DNA of 6,233 nucleotides, taken from an uncultured Chthoniobacterales bacterium. GTDB taxonomy: Bacteria > Verrucomicrobiota > Verrucomicrobiia > Chthoniobacterales > UBA10450. The DNA is taken from NCBI GenBank assembly GCA_955652155.1, contig CATPAT010000007.1:1-6233 (forward strand), read 5' to 3'. The notes under the pieces are model-generated. The model saw only the letters and a program-made list of their open reading frames with translations, ran no database searches and was not told the origin of the DNA. Made by a program: the position numbers and the translations under genes. Within the stretch, counting starts at the first letter, position 1; each line of letters begins with the position of its first letter. Shown here piece after piece: positions 5,444 to 6,233 of the stretch.

Positions 5444-6233
5444 GGATTTCGTTCGCGCCAGATTTTCCAGCATTCGAGGAACGCGGGCGCAAAATCGCGC
5501 GGTCGCGCCTTGATCCAACCATCAACAATTCTTGGCGGGAAAAATTGCCCGGCTTCAATCTCGTCTGGATTGAGCCGCAGGTTAGCATCGTGCGATCCAC
5601 AATAGAGAGAAACGAATTCGCAATCCGTTCTCCGTGACGTCGCCAGCTTCGCGATTTTTTCTAAGGGAATTTGGATCCCGAGCTCCTCTCTGAGCTCGCG
5701 TGCCGCAGCCTGATCGTACTCTTCGCCGGCGTTCACATGCCCGGCGGCGCTTGAATCCCAGAGCAGGGGGTGTCGACCTTTCCGGCGGGAGCGAAGTTGA
5801 AGAAAAACCTCCCTGGTAGAGTTGAAAATCAGGAGGTGGACTGCCCGATGAAGCAAGTTATTCGCATGCACTTGGCCCCTAGGAGCATTGCCTATGACCC
5901 GGTCGTGTTCGTCCACGATGGAGAAGGACTCTTCTTGCCCAGCCTCGCTGCTTGCCGGGGCAATCGGGGGCACGTAGTTGGTTAATGCGATCCATTGCTG
6001 CAATGAGAGCTCTTCCGCGCGCGCTTTCGCGTTGAGTCCGAGTTCAGCGGCTGCGATTTCCCATTTCGGCACTGCATGGTGGATAAGTTTTCCGACTTGT
6101 TTGCGTCGCTGCGAGAAACCGCTCCGCACCAGTTCTTCGAAAACTTTGTAGTTACAGGCTGGAAGCTCCTGCGGATCACGCGGCGTGATGCGGACCAGCG
6201 CCGAGTCCACTTCCGGCTTCGGAAGAAACACGC
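5440..6233 (-). CDS. rsmA: RsmA (KsgA) C-terminal part fused to a Nudix hydrolase domain, 5'-truncated by the window
   Basis: 264 codons or more; the N-terminal methyltransferase part lies beyond 6233. The frame starts mid-protein with VFLPKPEVDSALVRI, the RsmA/KsgA F.P.P.VdSA motif. VFEELVRSGFSQRRKQVGKLI and ARAEELSLQQWIALTNYV follow, the normal RsmA C-terminus (about residues 1-88 here). RsmA dimethylates A1518 and A1519 of 16S rRNA. After a linker (PPIAPASSEAGQEES) the same frame enters a Nudix domain: FSIVDEHDRVIG, HRAVHLLIFN, FLQLRSRRKGRHPLLWDSSAAGH, then a perfect Nudix box (residues 164-186, bases 5674-5742) with G, E, REL, EE, G and I in register. The HRAV and RSRRKGRHP...W elements resemble the IPP-isomerase/YfcD-like Nudix branch; substrate unknown. 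No Met codon occurs in frame from 6231 down to the stop, so a separate Nudix start is unlikely. The TAA stop overlaps that of the AP2-like gene. Confidence 0.85.
   Translation of the reverse strand, partial: VFLPKPEVDSALVRITPRDPQELPACNYKVFEELVRSGFSQRRKQVGKLIHHAVPKWEIAAAELGLNAKARAEELSLQQWIALTNYVPPIAPASSEAGQEESFSIVDEHDRVIGNAPRGQVHANNLLHRAVHLLIFNSTREVFLQLRSRRKGRHPLLWDSSAAGHVNAGEEYDQAAARELREELGIQIPLEKIAKLATSRRTDCEFVSLYCGSHDANLRLNPDEIEAGQFFPPRIVDGWIKARPRDFAPAFLECWKIWRERNP

Noticed and set aside
4364..5518. Long 384-residue minus-strand open frame
   Set aside because: It lies opposite the L,D-transpeptidase, its terminator and the AP2-like gene, which have recognisable motifs. Its own translation is rich in Arg/His with no domain pattern, as expected of an antisense shadow in GC-rich coding DNA.
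5397..5600. Minus-strand frame ending ILNAGVDAEIWLWRRA
   Set aside because: The peptide looks protein-like, and I considered a frameshifted extension of the Nudix domain. The Nudix frame already has a natural C-terminus and stop, and the overlap with the AP2-like gene explains the open frame.

Overview
The window looks like a chromosomal stretch of a moderately GC-rich free-living bacterium. My best guess is Verrucomicrobiota, possibly Chthoniobacterales-like soil lineages. That rests on a small AP2-like protein, a TMTC-like membrane protein with TPRs, a PRC-barrel protein with a Ser/Ala/Pro tail, and starts without clear Shine-Dalgarno sequences. It is inference from gene style, not a database match. 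There are no signs of phage, transposon, CRISPR or tRNA/rRNA sequence, and gene density is high, with no gene-free stretch over about 120 bases.

Layout: positions 1-65 hold an unresolved edge fragment. A plus-strand MFS transporter of the spinster-like type follows (121-1371). It converges on a minus-strand pair: a TMTC-like polytopic membrane protein with C-terminal TPRs (2489-4312), upstream of a secreted PRC-barrel protein with a long Ser/Ala/Thr/Pro-rich tail (1451-2371). A hairpin with a T-rich tail between the MFS and PRC-barrel genes is best read as the terminator of the minus-strand gene. Divergent from the TMTC-like gene is an exported L,D-transpeptidase-like protein (4337-5125) that ends in a good intrinsic terminator. 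A small basic AP2-like DNA-binding protein follows (5186-5443). It converges on, and overlaps by 4 bases, the last gene: a minus-strand fusion of the C-terminal part of the 16S rRNA dimethyltransferase RsmA (KsgA) to a complete Nudix hydrolase domain (5440 to beyond 6233).

How the genes fit together: three of them (PRC-barrel, TMTC-like, L,D-transpeptidase) point to the cell envelope, but nothing shows that they form one pathway. I see no defence island or clearly new multi-gene system. The most unusual feature is the in-frame RsmA-Nudix fusion, which would join rRNA maturation to nucleotide or diphosphate hydrolysis in one polypeptide. The next is the AP2-like protein, a fold better known from plant transcription factors and homing endonucleases.
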